Assembly (NCBI RefSeq): GCF_043195195.1
Contig: NZ_JBAFWT010000014.1
Coordinates: 65,231 to 129,230 of the forward strand
Direction: 5' to 3'
Length of the DNA stretch: 64,000 nucleotides
Source of the DNA: NCEH01 sp043195195
GTDB lineage: Bacteria; Pseudomonadota; Alphaproteobacteria; Rhizobiales; Xanthobacteraceae
The notes below the pieces were generated by a model. It had not been told where the DNA came from and did not search any database. It worked only from the letters and a program-made list of their open reading frames with translations. The position numbers and the translations under genes were made by a program. Position 1 is the first letter of the stretch. Every line of letters starts with the position of its first letter. Below, one piece after another: positions 8,244 through 16,554 of this stretch.

Positions 8244-9583
8244 GCCAGCACCTCCTGCAGCGCGGCCGCATAGGCGGCGCGGTCTTCGTCCGTGGAAGTC
8301 TCGGTGGCGGCCACCAGGATCAGGTCGTCGAGGCCGGCATCCGGCGCGAGCCGGGAATAGGGCACGCCGCCGAGAATGCCCTTGGCCGCCAGCTTCTCGA
8401 TCACTTCAGCAGCGTTACCTGCGACGCGGATGGTGAACTCATTGAAGAAGCTCTCGTTCAGAACCGCGACGCCGTCGAGCGCGGCGAGCCGATCGGCGAG
8501 GTCGCAGGCGGCGGCATGGTTGATGCGGGCGAGCCGTGTCAGCCCCGCCTCGCCCAATAGCGAGAGATGGATGGTGAATGCCAGCGCGCACAGGCCGGAA
8601 TTGGTGCAGATGTTGGAGGTCGCCTTCTCGCGGCGAATATGCTGCTCGCGCGTGGAGAGGGTCAGCACGAAGCCGCGCCGGCCTTCCGCGTCCACCGTCT
8701 CGCCGGCCAGGCGGCCCGGCATTTGCCGCACGAATTTCGCGCGGGTGGCGAACAGGCCGACATAGGGGCCGCCGTAGGTGAGGGGATTGCCGATGGACTG
8801 GCCTTCCCCCACCACGATATCCGCGCCTTGCGCGCCCGGCGGCTCGACGAGGCCGAGCGATACGGCTTCCGTGAACACCGCGACCAACAGCGCGCCGGCC
8901 GCATGGGCCTTTTCCGCGATCGGTTTCAAATCCACCAGATTGCCGAACACGTCCGGGCTCTGCACCACCACGCACGAGACCGTCTCGTCGATGGCGGACA
9001 GGACATCGTCCAGCCCCGTAGGCTGGGGTGAGAGCTGCACCAGGGGCACCTCGGCATAATGGGAGATGGTGGCGATGGTCTGGGCATAATGGGGGTGGAG
9101 GTTCCCCGCCAGCACCGCCTTGCCGCGCTTCGTCACGCGATGGGCCATCAGCACCGCCTCAGCGGCGGCGGTGGAGCCGTCGTACATGGAGGCGTTGGCC
9201 ACCTCCATGCCGGTGAGTTCCGCCACCTGGGTCTGGAACTCGAACAGATATTGCAGCGTGCCCTGGGCGATCTCGGGCTGGTAGGGCGTGTAGGAGGTGA
9301 GGAATTCCGAGCGCTGGATCAGATGGTCCACGCTCGCCGGCACATGGTGGCGATACGCGCCGGCGCCGACGAAGAACGGCACGGAGCCGGCCGGCACGTT
9401 ACGTGCGGCCAGGCGCGAGAGGGCGCGCTCCACCTCCATTTCGCCCTTGCGTCGGGGCAGGTCCGGGAGGTCGGCGAGCAGCTTGTCGGCGGGAATGTCG
9501 GCGAACAAGGCGTCGATGGACGGCACGCCGACGCGCGCCAGCATTTCCGTCCTGTCGTCAGGAGTCAGGGGAAGATATCGCAT
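8240..9583 (-). CDS. gcvPA: glycine dehydrogenase (decarboxylating) subunit 1
   Basis: This 447-residue protein is the N-terminal half of the split glycine decarboxylase. It begins MRYLPLTPDDR and contains the family stretches SFLTSYTPYQPEIAQG-like (here EFLTSYTPYQPEIAQGTLQY) and ANASMYDGSTAAAEA. It has the PLP-enzyme fold but no PLP lysine, as expected for this subunit. ATG 9583 was chosen because similarity begins there and the length matches the family (about 450); open frame upstream of it is chance. A gap of about 60 bases separates it from gcvH. Confidence 0.96.
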   Translation of the reverse strand: MRYLPLTPDDRTEMLARVGVPSIDALFADIPADKLLADLPDLPRRKGEMEVERALSRLAARNVPAGSVPFFVGAGAYRHHVPASVDHLIQRSEFLTSYTPYQPEIAQGTLQYLFEFQTQVAELTGMEVANASMYDGSTAAAEAVLMAHRVTKRGKAVLAGNLHPHYAQTIATISHYAEVPLVQLSPQPTGLDDVLSAIDETVSCVVVQSPDVFGNLVDLKPIAEKAHAAGALLVAVFTEAVSLGLVEPPGAQGADIVVGEGQSIGNPLTYGGPYVGLFATRAKFVRQMPGRLAGETVDAEGRRGFVLTLSTREQHIRREKATSNICTNSGLCALAFTIHLSLLGEAGLTRLARINHAAACDLADRLAALDGVAVLNESFFNEFTIRVAGNAAEVIEKLAAKGILGGVPYSRLAPDAGLDDLILVAATETSTDEDRAAYAAALQEVLA

Positions 9584-9645
9584 GATGCGTAGGCCTCGGC
9601 GACCAGGTAGAGGCGGAGCGCCCCGTGATCGCGATGTGTGGTGTG

Positions 9646-10023
9646 TCAGCTCAGCGTTTCGACAAAGGCAGCATAGGCTGCCGCATCCATGAGGCCGTCC
9701 AGTTCCTTCGGGTCGGACAATTTCAGCTTCACGAACCAGCCCTTGCCCTCGGCGTCCTCGTTCACCGCACCGGGCGCTGCTTCCAGCGCCTCGTTCACCG
9801 CGACGACTTCGCCGGAGACGGGGGCATAGACCTCGCTCGCGGCCTTGACGCTCTCGACCACGGCAGCTTCCTTGCCCTGCTCGACCTTTGCGCCGATCGT
9901 GGGCAATTCCACGAACACCACGTCGCCAAGCTGGCTCTGGGCATAATCGGAGATGCCGATGACGGCCACATCGCCATCGATGCGGACATATTCGTGTTCC
10001 TTGGTGTAGCGCACATCGCTCAT
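9646..10023 (-). CDS. gcvH: glycine cleavage system H protein
   Basis: This 125-residue lipoyl carrier shuttles the aminomethyl group between the P, T and L proteins. The lipoylation site is Lys60 in VVESVKAASEVYAP, and the KEHEYVRIDGDVAVIGISD opening is typical. Full length for the family. It starts 2 bases after the gcvT stop codon, so it is translated from the same message. The dihydrolipoamide dehydrogenase (L protein) is not encoded in this window. Confidence 0.97.
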   Translation of the reverse strand: MSDVRYTKEHEYVRIDGDVAVIGISDYAQSQLGDVVFVELPTIGAKVEQGKEAAVVESVKAASEVYAPVSGEVVAVNEALEAAPGAVNEDAEGKGWFVKLKLSDPKELDGLMDAAAYAAFVETLS

Positions 10024-10025
10024 GG

Positions 10026-11183
10026 TCAGGCCCCCTTCTGTTCGCTCTTACGGACGTAGCGCTGGGCCACGAACGGAAATGTGACAACGGTCGCGGGCAG
10101 ATTCTTGCCGCGCACGACGATGTCGAGGACGGTGCCGGGCGCGGCGAAGGCCGGCGGCACATAGCCCATGGCGATGGGCGCCTGGAGCGTGGGCGCGAAC
10201 CCGCCGGAGGTGACGATGCCGATCACACGTCCATCCTTGGCGATTTCTGCGCCCTCGCGCGCCGGAGCCCGGCCTTCGAGGCGCAGACCGACGCGCATGC
10301 GCGCCGGGCCATCAGTGAGTTCGCGCTGGATGCGCGCGGCGCCAGGAAAACCGCCACCCTCGCGCCGCCGCTTCTGGATCGACCAAACCAACGCGGCCTC
10401 GACGGGCGAGGTGGTGGGGTCGATATCATGGCCATAGAGGCAAAGCCCCGCCTCCAGCCGCAGCGAATCACGCGCACCGAGGCCGATCGGCTTCACTTCC
10501 GGCTCTGCGAGGAGCGTGTTCCAAACGACGAGCGCAGATGCCTCGGGGATCGAGATTTCGAACCCGTCCTCGCCAGTATAGCCGGAGCGGGAGATATGGA
10601 CGGGAATGCCATCAAAGGTGGTTGGCCCGGCCGCCATGAAGTCGAGCGCCGCGCCTTCGGGCGCGTGACGCGCCAGAACCGGCGCGGCCTCCGGGCCTTG
10701 CAGGGCGAGGAGGGCGCGGTCGTCGAACCGCTCCAGCCTCACATGCGCGGGCAGGCGCGCGGCGATGTGGGCATAGTCCGTTTCCTTGCCGGCGGCGTTC
10801 ACCACCAGCAGCAAGGTGCCGTCCGCCTCTGGGTCGGCCGGGCGGGTGACCATCAGATCGTCGAGGATGCCGCCATCGTCCGCCATGAGCTGGGAATAGC
10901 GCTGGCGGCCCGGCTTCAGATTGAGGATATCGGCGGGAATCAGCGCTTCGAGCGCCGCGGCCGTGGTCGCATGGTCCGGGCCGACCAATTGCGCCTGCCC
11001 CATGTGGGAGACATCGAACAGGCCGGCGTGGGAGCGGGTCCAAGCATGCTCGGCGAGGATGCCGTCGCGATATTGCACCGGCATGTCATAGCCGGCGAAG
11101 GGCACCAAGCGCGCGCCGAGCGCCGCATGGGCGCCGTGCAACGGGGTCTTCAGAAGGGGGGGATCGGTTTCGGTCTGTGACAT
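10026..11183 (-). CDS. gcvT: glycine cleavage system aminomethyltransferase (T protein)
   Basis: This 385-residue folate-binding protein transfers the methylene carbon from lipoyl-bound aminomethyl to tetrahydrofolate and releases ammonia. Visible signatures are MPVQYRDGILAEHAWTRSHA near the N-terminus, FDVSHMGQ (which contains the region near the folate pocket) and SRSGYTGEDGFEI in the middle. The gene is first in the four-gene operon, directly downstream of a tandem glycine riboswitch, so expression should rise with glycine. Confidence 0.96.
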   Translation of the reverse strand: MSQTETDPPLLKTPLHGAHAALGARLVPFAGYDMPVQYRDGILAEHAWTRSHAGLFDVSHMGQAQLVGPDHATTAAALEALIPADILNLKPGRQRYSQLMADDGGILDDLMVTRPADPEADGTLLLVVNAAGKETDYAHIAARLPAHVRLERFDDRALLALQGPEAAPVLARHAPEGAALDFMAAGPTTFDGIPVHISRSGYTGEDGFEISIPEASALVVWNTLLAEPEVKPIGLGARDSLRLEAGLCLYGHDIDPTTSPVEAALVWSIQKRRREGGGFPGAARIQRELTDGPARMRVGLRLEGRAPAREGAEIAKDGRVIGIVTSGGFAPTLQAPIAMGYVPPAFAAPGTVLDIVVRGKNLPATVVTFPFVAQRYVRKSEQKGA

Positions 11184-11237
11184 TCCGGTTCCTAGGGCGC
11201 GCCAAAGTCATCGGACCTTTCGGCCCGAGCGGCGCCC

Positions 11238-11458
11238 CCTCTGTCACCGGAACCTGAGAGATTTGACCGTACCCGGTGGAACGGGCGCGGCTTACTCCTT
11301 CGGTGAGCCACCCGCATGACCGCAAGGCCACGCCGCAGCTGCTTTCCAGAGTGTCGTCCCCCTGCGGTCCTTTTGCCTGAGCGGTTCCGGGGCGGTTGCG
11401 CCTTCGGCGCCGGCCATCATCTGGAGATGGGCCGGTCTCTCCCGCAGGGATCTTCCGA
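11238..11458 (-). promoter_or_regulatory. tandem glycine riboswitch (gcvT RNA motif)
   Basis: Read on the minus strand, two consecutive glycine aptamers lie between the upstream lipoprotein gene and gcvT. Aptamer 1 (about 11458-11360) has GCGGGAGAGACC, GCCGAAGGCGCAA and CTCAGGCAAAAGGACCGC. Aptamer 2 (about 11355-11238) has CACCGAAGGAGTAAGCC and AATCTCTCAGG followed by GTGACAGAGGG. These are the conserved purine-rich and CTCAGG blocks of the class. The tandem arrangement is the known double-aptamer form. It should turn the glycine cleavage operon on when glycine is abundant. I did not find a clear terminator stem in the 55-base linker to gcvT, so control could be at translation. Confidence 0.93.
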
Positions 11459-11484
11459 GCGACCGCTTCGAAAAGCGGCCGCCG
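11459..11484 (-). terminator. stem-loop between lipoprotein gene and glycine riboswitch
   Basis: An inverted repeat with arms ACCGCTT and AAGCGGcc around a short loop follows the stop of the upstream gene by about 45 bases. It has no T-tract. It may end the upstream transcript or insulate the riboswitch. Confidence 0.35.
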
Positions 11485-11527
11485 TCACCATAGAGAATAG
11501 CGCCGCACGGTCAATGCGGCGTTCCCA

Positions 11528-12337
11528 TCATTGCGCGGGCGCCGGGCCAAACGTGGCGGGTGCCGGCCCGAAGGTCGGGGCGGGACCGAAGGTGTTGGGA
11601 TCGGCGGCCGCCGCTGCGGGCGCCGCCGCGGCAGGCTTCGCAGGAGTTGCGGCCGGCGCGGATGTGGTTGCTGCTGCGGGCGCGGCCGCCGCGGCGGGGC
11701 GGGGCCGGGCCGGACGTGGCCGGGCCGGAACTTCGCCCTTGGGATCGAAGCCGACATAGATGACGTATTTCTCGATCTCGCCCGGCGTGGTGACCGGGAA
11801 GGAGATCGTATCCTCCACCACCGTGAAGGAGGTCTGCGTTTCGCCCTGGGGAATGTTCAGGGGTACGACGAAGAACTTCGTGGTGATGGTCTTGGGAGTC
11901 GGGCCTTCCTGCACCACCGCGATGCGGATCGGCACATTGAGCGCACCGGGCGTGCCCTTGTCGCCCAGCAGGACCCGACCATCGAGGCCGACCTTAACTG
12001 TCATGACGCCGTTGGCGATGTTGCATTCCCGCGCGAGCTGGCCGAGCGAGCCCTGGTATTTCAGGCCGCCACCGGGCGCCGGCACTTGCCAGGCGGATGC
12101 ACCGGAGCGCACGTCCACACGGGGACAATCGAACTCGACGGCATCGGGGCCGGAGCCGACTGTCATATTGTTCGTGGGCTGAGCGGCACCAACGCCGCCC
12201 GCTGCGGCTGCGTCCACATTCACACCGGGCGCTCCGAACGTCCCCTGCGAATTGCCTGCGCACCCTGCAAGGGTGATGGCCATGGCTGCCCCGGCCAACA
12301 CACGCATAGGCAGAGCAGCGTCGAAAGCAAAACGCAT
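11528..12337 (-). CDS. predicted lipoprotein with Ala/Pro-rich tail, unknown function
   Basis: The 269-residue product has a lipoprotein signal peptide (AMAITLAGC, Cys about residue 26), then a folded central region of roughly 45-200 with four conserved-looking blocks and one Cys pair (EFDCPRV and LARECNIAN). The tail from about 205 is almost only Ala, Pro, Arg and Thr and ends in three TFGPAP-type repeats. I recognise it as a conserved hypothetical envelope protein of Hyphomicrobiales but cannot name a function. It lies downstream of the M16 peptidase pair after a 128-base gap on the same strand. Confidence 0.75.
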   Translation of the reverse strand: MRFAFDAALPMRVLAGAAMAITLAGCAGNSQGTFGAPGVNVDAAAAGGVGAAQPTNNMTVGSGPDAVEFDCPRVDVRSGASAWQVPAPGGGLKYQGSLGQLARECNIANGVMTVKVGLDGRVLLGDKGTPGALNVPIRIAVVQEGPTPKTITTKFFVVPLNIPQGETQTSFTVVEDTISFPVTTPGEIEKYVIYVGFDPKGEVPARPRPARPRPAAAAAPAAATTSAPAATPAKPAAAAPAAAAADPNTFGPAPTFGPAPATFGPAPAQ

Positions 12338-12465
12338 CTGGAAACTCCGAAAACCTCCGCAGGACCCCGTATGTATAACAGAAGGTTAAAGCTCGGGGGG
12401 AGAGGGCTACCCCTCCTTAATCATTTCCGCGTGGAGGTATTTGATTCTATGGTTACCGGCGCGGA

Positions 12466-13818
12466 TCAGTTGCCCACCACGCCGACCGGGCGCCCGGCCA
12501 CCACGACCAGGGCTTTCTTCGCTGCGGCGAGGCGGTTCGCGACGCGGCGCAGATCGTCCAACGTGACCGCTTCAATCAGAGCATTGCGGCGGTCGATGTA
12601 ATCCAAGCCGAGCTTGTCAATCTGGATCTGGAGCAACTGGCCGGCGATCTTCGCGGAGGTGTCGAAGCGCAGCGCATAGTTACCGGTCAAATAGCTTTTG
12701 GCCTCGTCCAATTCGGCCTGGGTGGGGCCCTTGTCCAGGATCTGCTGGAACTCCTCGGTGATGATCTTGATGGATTCACCCGCACGATCGTTCTTGGTGG
12801 CCGTACCGGCGAACCACAGGCCGGCGTGCGCCAAGGCGACTTGATAGGAATAGACCGAATAGGCGAGCCCACGTGCTTCGCGCACTTCCTTGAACAGGCG
12901 CGAGGAGAAGGCGCTGCCCCCGAGGATGTGATTGAGCACATAGGCCGGGATGAAATCCGGATCCTGGCGCTCAAGTCCGTCGGTGCCGATCACGACGACC
13001 GATTGCGGAACGTCGAGGGGGATGATGTCGGTCTTGCCGAGATCTTGCGGCGTCACGTCTGCCACCGGAACCAACTGGGCGGTTGCGGGAAGGGCGCCAA
13101 ATATCCGGTCCAGTTCGGCGGCGAGTGCTTCGGGGCTGATGTCGCCGACCACCGCGATCCGAAGATTGGAGCGGGCGAGATTGCGCTTGGCGAAGCCTGC
13201 GAGATCCTCGCGCGTGATATCGGGGACGCTGGCGAGCGTTCCGTCCACCGGCCGGCCATACGGATGGTTCGGAAACGCGAGTGAGAACCAGCGCTCATTG
13301 GCGAGGGAATTGGGATCTGTGGACCGCCGGCGCAGCGAGGCAAGCTGGGCGGTGCGGATGCGCTCGACCGCTTCGGTGTCGAAGCGCGGCTGGGTCAGCG
13401 ACAGGCGCAGCATGTCGAAGGCTTCGCCGCGATTTTCGGAAAGCGTGCGCAGCGAGCCGCGCAGTTCGTCGCGTCCGGCGTCGAAATGGAGCTCGATGGC
13501 CTTGTCCGCGAGGGCCTGGTGGAAGCGCTCGGCATCATATTCGCCAGCGCCTTCGTCCAGGAGAGAGGCGGTGAGGCTGGCGATGCCGGGGCGCGCGGCG
13601 GGATCCTGCGCGGCGCCGCCGAGGAAGGCGAACTCCATGGCCAGGATCGGCAAGGTGGTATCACGCACCAGCCAGGCTTCGATGCCGCCTGGGCTGACCA
13701 CGCGTGTAATTCGCGTGGTCTGGGACTGGGCCGGAGCCACGGAAAGGAGGGAAACAGCCATCATCACCAACACAAGGAAGCGAACACGGAACAAGGCGGC
13801 GGCGGGATGCACGCTCAC
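12466..13818 (-). CDS. M16-family peptidase-like protein, inactive subunit
   Basis: This 450-residue secreted M16 (insulinase/PqqL-like) protein has a signal peptide (FLVLVMMAVSLLSVAPAQSQ) and both M16 halves, including LGGSAFSSRLFKEVREARGLAYSVYS. It has no HxxEH zinc motif: where the ligands should be it reads MEFAFLGGAAQDPAARPGIA. It is therefore the non-catalytic partner of the neighbouring active subunit, as in mitochondrial processing peptidase and other bacterial M16 heterodimers. The start is GTG at 13818, overlapping the TGA of the upstream M16 gene (GTGA), which indicates coupled translation and a likely 1:1 complex. Confidence 0.9.
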   Translation of the reverse strand: MSVHPAAALFRVRFLVLVMMAVSLLSVAPAQSQTTRITRVVSPGGIEAWLVRDTTLPILAMEFAFLGGAAQDPAARPGIASLTASLLDEGAGEYDAERFHQALADKAIELHFDAGRDELRGSLRTLSENRGEAFDMLRLSLTQPRFDTEAVERIRTAQLASLRRRSTDPNSLANERWFSLAFPNHPYGRPVDGTLASVPDITREDLAGFAKRNLARSNLRIAVVGDISPEALAAELDRIFGALPATAQLVPVADVTPQDLGKTDIIPLDVPQSVVVIGTDGLERQDPDFIPAYVLNHILGGSAFSSRLFKEVREARGLAYSVYSYQVALAHAGLWFAGTATKNDRAGESIKIITEEFQQILDKGPTQAELDEAKSYLTGNYALRFDTSAKIAGQLLQIQIDKLGLDYIDRRNALIEAVTLDDLRRVANRLAAAKKALVVVAGRPVGVVGN

Positions 13819-15191
13819 GAGCGTTTCTCCGGGGCCGAAGGCACCGCCGTCACAGGCGCCGGAGGTGGCGTCAGATATCCCGTCACCGCACGCTTCAGCA
13901 CGAGATAGTGTGCGGCGGCGGTTTTCACGTCGTCGGCGCTGACGCGCTTGATCATGTCCGGCCAGCGGTTCACGTCGTCCACCGAAATGCCGGTGGCCCA
14001 AGCTGCGCCATAGATGCGCGCAAGCGTGGCCTGGTTGTCGCGCGCATACATGGCTTCCGCCGTGAGGCGGGTCTTGGCGCGGGCCAGCTCGACGTCGTCC
14101 GGTCCTTCCTTGGCGATCTTCGCGATCACGCCGTCCATGGCCTGCTCGAGAGTTTCAAGCGTCACGCCGGGGCGCGGCGCGGCGGAAACGCCGAAACGAG
14201 TCTCGTCATAGGCCGTGCTTTGGTACCAGGCACCGGCGCCGGCGGCGAGCCCCTGTTCCGCGACCAGTTCGCGATACAGGCGGCCGGTCTGACCACCCCC
14301 GAGAATCTGCGCCAGCACGTCCAGCGCCTCCGCCTCGCCGGGCTTGGCGGTGCGGTAGGACGGCACGAGGTAGGAGCGCTGAAGCGTCGGTTGGGCGACG
14401 CGCGGGTCGCTCAGGGAGACGCGGCGATGTACCTGGGGCTCCGGCTCCTGTGGGCGGTCGCGGGGCGGAGTATCGGCGCGCGGGATCTTGCCATAGGTCT
14501 TCTCAGCCAGCGCTTCGACGGCTTCGGGCTCCACATCGCCCGCCACCACCAGCAGGGCATTGTTGGGCGCATAGAAGCGACGGTAGAACGCGAGCGCATC
14601 CTGCCGGTTGAGCTTCTTGATCTCGTGCTCCCAGCCGATGATCGGGTGCTGATAGGGGTGGTTCACATAGGTCGCGGCCTGCAGCGCCTCCGAAAGGCGC
14701 GCGCCGGGATCGCTGTCAGTGCGCATCCGCCGTTCTTCCAGCACCACGTCGCGCTCCGGCAACACCACGTCATCGGTAAGCTTGAGGCCGGTCATGCGGT
14801 CGGCCTCGAAGGTCATCACCGTCTCAAGGTGTTCCTTCGCGACGCGCTGGTAATAGGCCGTGTAATCCTGGGACGTGAAGGCATTCTCCTGGCCGCCGAG
14901 CCGCGCCACTTCGCCGGAGAATTTGCCAGGGCCCGCCATCTCGGTGCCCTTGAACATGAGATGCTCAAGAAAATGCGCGATGCCGGACTTCCCCGGCTGT
15001 TCGTCCGCCGAGCCCACCTTGTACCAGACCATATGGGTGACGACCGGCGCGCGGTGATCCGGGATCACCATCACGGTCAGGCCGTTCGACAGGTGATATT
15101 CGGTGACGTCAGGCCCCGCGGCGGAGGCAGGGCTCAACTGAGCAGCGGCGGTTCCCGCGGCGACCATTGCAATCATTGCCAGGCGTCTCAT
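13815..15191 (-). CDS. M16-family zinc metallopeptidase, active subunit
   Basis: This 458-residue secreted peptidase has a signal peptide ending near ASAAG (about residue 25) and the inverted zinc motif HFLEH at residues 73-77. The third ligand lies in the helix KEHLETVMTFEADRM. The second domain carries the paired GGGQTGRLYRELVAEQGLA stretch. Such periplasmic enzymes degrade peptides. Coupled to the downstream inactive subunit and preceded by lspA and the BamF-like gene, an order conserved in alphaproteobacteria. Substrate unknown. Confidence 0.93.
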   Translation of the reverse strand: MRRLAMIAMVAAGTAAAQLSPASAAGPDVTEYHLSNGLTVMVIPDHRAPVVTHMVWYKVGSADEQPGKSGIAHFLEHLMFKGTEMAGPGKFSGEVARLGGQENAFTSQDYTAYYQRVAKEHLETVMTFEADRMTGLKLTDDVVLPERDVVLEERRMRTDSDPGARLSEALQAATYVNHPYQHPIIGWEHEIKKLNRQDALAFYRRFYAPNNALLVVAGDVEPEAVEALAEKTYGKIPRADTPPRDRPQEPEPQVHRRVSLSDPRVAQPTLQRSYLVPSYRTAKPGEAEALDVLAQILGGGQTGRLYRELVAEQGLAAGAGAWYQSTAYDETRFGVSAAPRPGVTLETLEQAMDGVIAKIAKEGPDDVELARAKTRLTAEAMYARDNQATLARIYGAAWATGISVDDVNRWPDMIKRVSADDVKTAAAHYLVLKRAVTGYLTPPPAPVTAVPSAPEKRS

Positions 15192-15335
15192 CTGTTCGTT
15201 TCTGCCCCGATCGAGGCGAAGGCCGCATGGAAGGTTGCGACGCGCCGCATAAAGATAGGAAGCCCGTACCGTTGCGCCAACGCACAGGCGTCAGCGCGGA
15301 AAAATTTTAGCTGCCCCGCCGGGGGTGGGCCCTGC

Positions 15336-16004
15336 CTATTGGCGATCGAACAGGGTCGGGAACTTGAAGGGTTCTTCCTTCTGCTCCACCACGCCATAGG
15401 GCGCGTTCGGAGAGGGCGTCTGATACCCCGGAGGAGGCTCGGTCAGTTCCTGCCGCTCCGGCTCGCCGTTGAATGTCAGCTTGTCGTTCGAGCCGGCGAC
15501 GCCGAACCAGCTCTTGAAGCCGAGCTCGTTCGGCATAAGGACATCGCGCTTGGATTCGGCACCGACCGGCGCGCCGCTGGCCACGCTCTGGGTCGGCTTG
15601 TGCTTGGCGTTGTTCAATTGCGAGGGTAGCAGGACACGGCTTGGATCGTTTAGGCCGACCGGCGTCTTGTCGCCCGCCTTGGCCTGCTGCGCCCGGATGA
15701 CATCGGGATCCTTCGGCCAATTGGGATTTGCGGCCGCACCGCCGGCGCGCGGAGGTGGCAATGTGGTCGCCGCGTTCGGCGGCGGCACAACCAGCGGGGC
15801 GCGCTCGCGGTACTGGATCTGCGGCTTCTCGTCGTCGTTCAGGCCCAGGAATCCGCCGAGCGTGGTCTTGAAGAAGTCGCCGCTGTCGTTTTCCTGCGCC
15901 AAGGCAGCATTCGGGGCGGCTGCGAGGGCGGTGAACGGCAGGGCCGCAAGCACGAGCGTGCGCAGCACCATTCCGTATCTCTGCCGATAATCCGTCATTC
16001 GCAT
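15336..16004 (-). CDS. exported proline-rich protein, BamF/DUF3035-like
   Basis: The 222-residue product has a signal peptide (TLVLAALPFTALAAAPNAALA, cleavage about residue 36) and a mature region with the motif RERAPLVVPPP, which resembles the PDEF-RAPL-PP motif of DUF3035, described as a subunit (BamF) of the outer-membrane beta-barrel assembly complex in alphaproteobacteria. The position between lspA and the M16 pair is the usual one for that family. ATG 16004 follows GAGGGAAAG; ATG 15998 is a possible alternative. Unlike typical BamF I see no lipobox Cys, so the assignment is tentative. Confidence 0.65.
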   Translation of the reverse strand: MRMTDYRQRYGMVLRTLVLAALPFTALAAAPNAALAQENDSGDFFKTTLGGFLGLNDDEKPQIQYRERAPLVVPPPNAATTLPPPRAGGAAANPNWPKDPDVIRAQQAKAGDKTPVGLNDPSRVLLPSQLNNAKHKPTQSVASGAPVGAESKRDVLMPNELGFKSWFGVAGSNDKLTFNGEPERQELTEPPPGYQTPSPNAPYGVVEQKEEPFKFPTLFDRQ

Positions 16005-16041
16005 GGGCCTTTCCCTCGTGCGCCTGCCCCTTCTCGGACAT

Positions 16042-16554
16042 TCAGCCCATACGGCTGGGGTCTGAGGGCGGCATTTTTGAGGCGCGTCCGAAAAAAGCAT
16101 CATAGAGCAGCACCGCCACACCCACAACGACGGCCACGTCGGCGATGTTGAACACGTACCAATTGAAGCCGAAGGCGTGCAGCGACACGAAGTCGAACAC
16201 CGCGCCATAGACCACCCGGTCGGCCGCATTGCCGATGGCGCCGCCGATCAAAAGGCCAAGGGAGAAGGCTTCCACCCGCCGCGAGGTCCGTGCCAGCCAG
16301 ATCGCGAACAGAAGCGAGGCCACCACCTTGAAGGCCACCAGCACCCAGCGCCCGGTCTCGCCCTGGGGAAACAGGCCATAGCTGATGCCGCTGTTCCAGA
16401 GCACGACCAGATTGAGGAACGGGGTCAATTCCCGCACGCCCTCCGGCCAGCTCTGTGACCAGGCCAGGACCGCGGTCTTGGTGCCCTGGTCGAGCACCAG
16501 GACGATCAGCGCCACCAGGACGCCAAGGCGGATGTGGCGCACCGGGCGGCTCAT
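16042..16554 (-). CDS. lspA: lipoprotein signal peptidase (signal peptidase II)
   Basis: This 170-residue, four-segment inner-membrane aspartyl protease removes the signal peptide from diacylglyceryl-modified prolipoproteins. The catalytic aspartates are Asp112 in GNAADR and Asp139 in FNIAD, and LDQGTK near residue 22 is the N-terminal signature. It overlaps the ileS stop codon by 4 bases, so it is translated with ileS, as in many bacteria. Likely clients in this window are the lipobox proteins at 3298 and 11528. Confidence 0.96.
   Translation of the reverse strand: MSRPVRHIRLGVLVALIVLVLDQGTKTAVLAWSQSWPEGVRELTPFLNLVVLWNSGISYGLFPQGETGRWVLVAFKVVASLLFAIWLARTSRRVEAFSLGLLIGGAIGNAADRVVYGAVFDFVSLHAFGFNWYVFNIADVAVVVGVAVLLYDAFFGRASKMPPSDPSRMG

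Noticed and set aside
12390..12420. Hairpin in GGGGGAGAGGGCTACCCCTCC between lipoprotein and M16 genes
   Set aside because: The stem is short and mismatched, with no T-tract, so it is not supported as a terminator.
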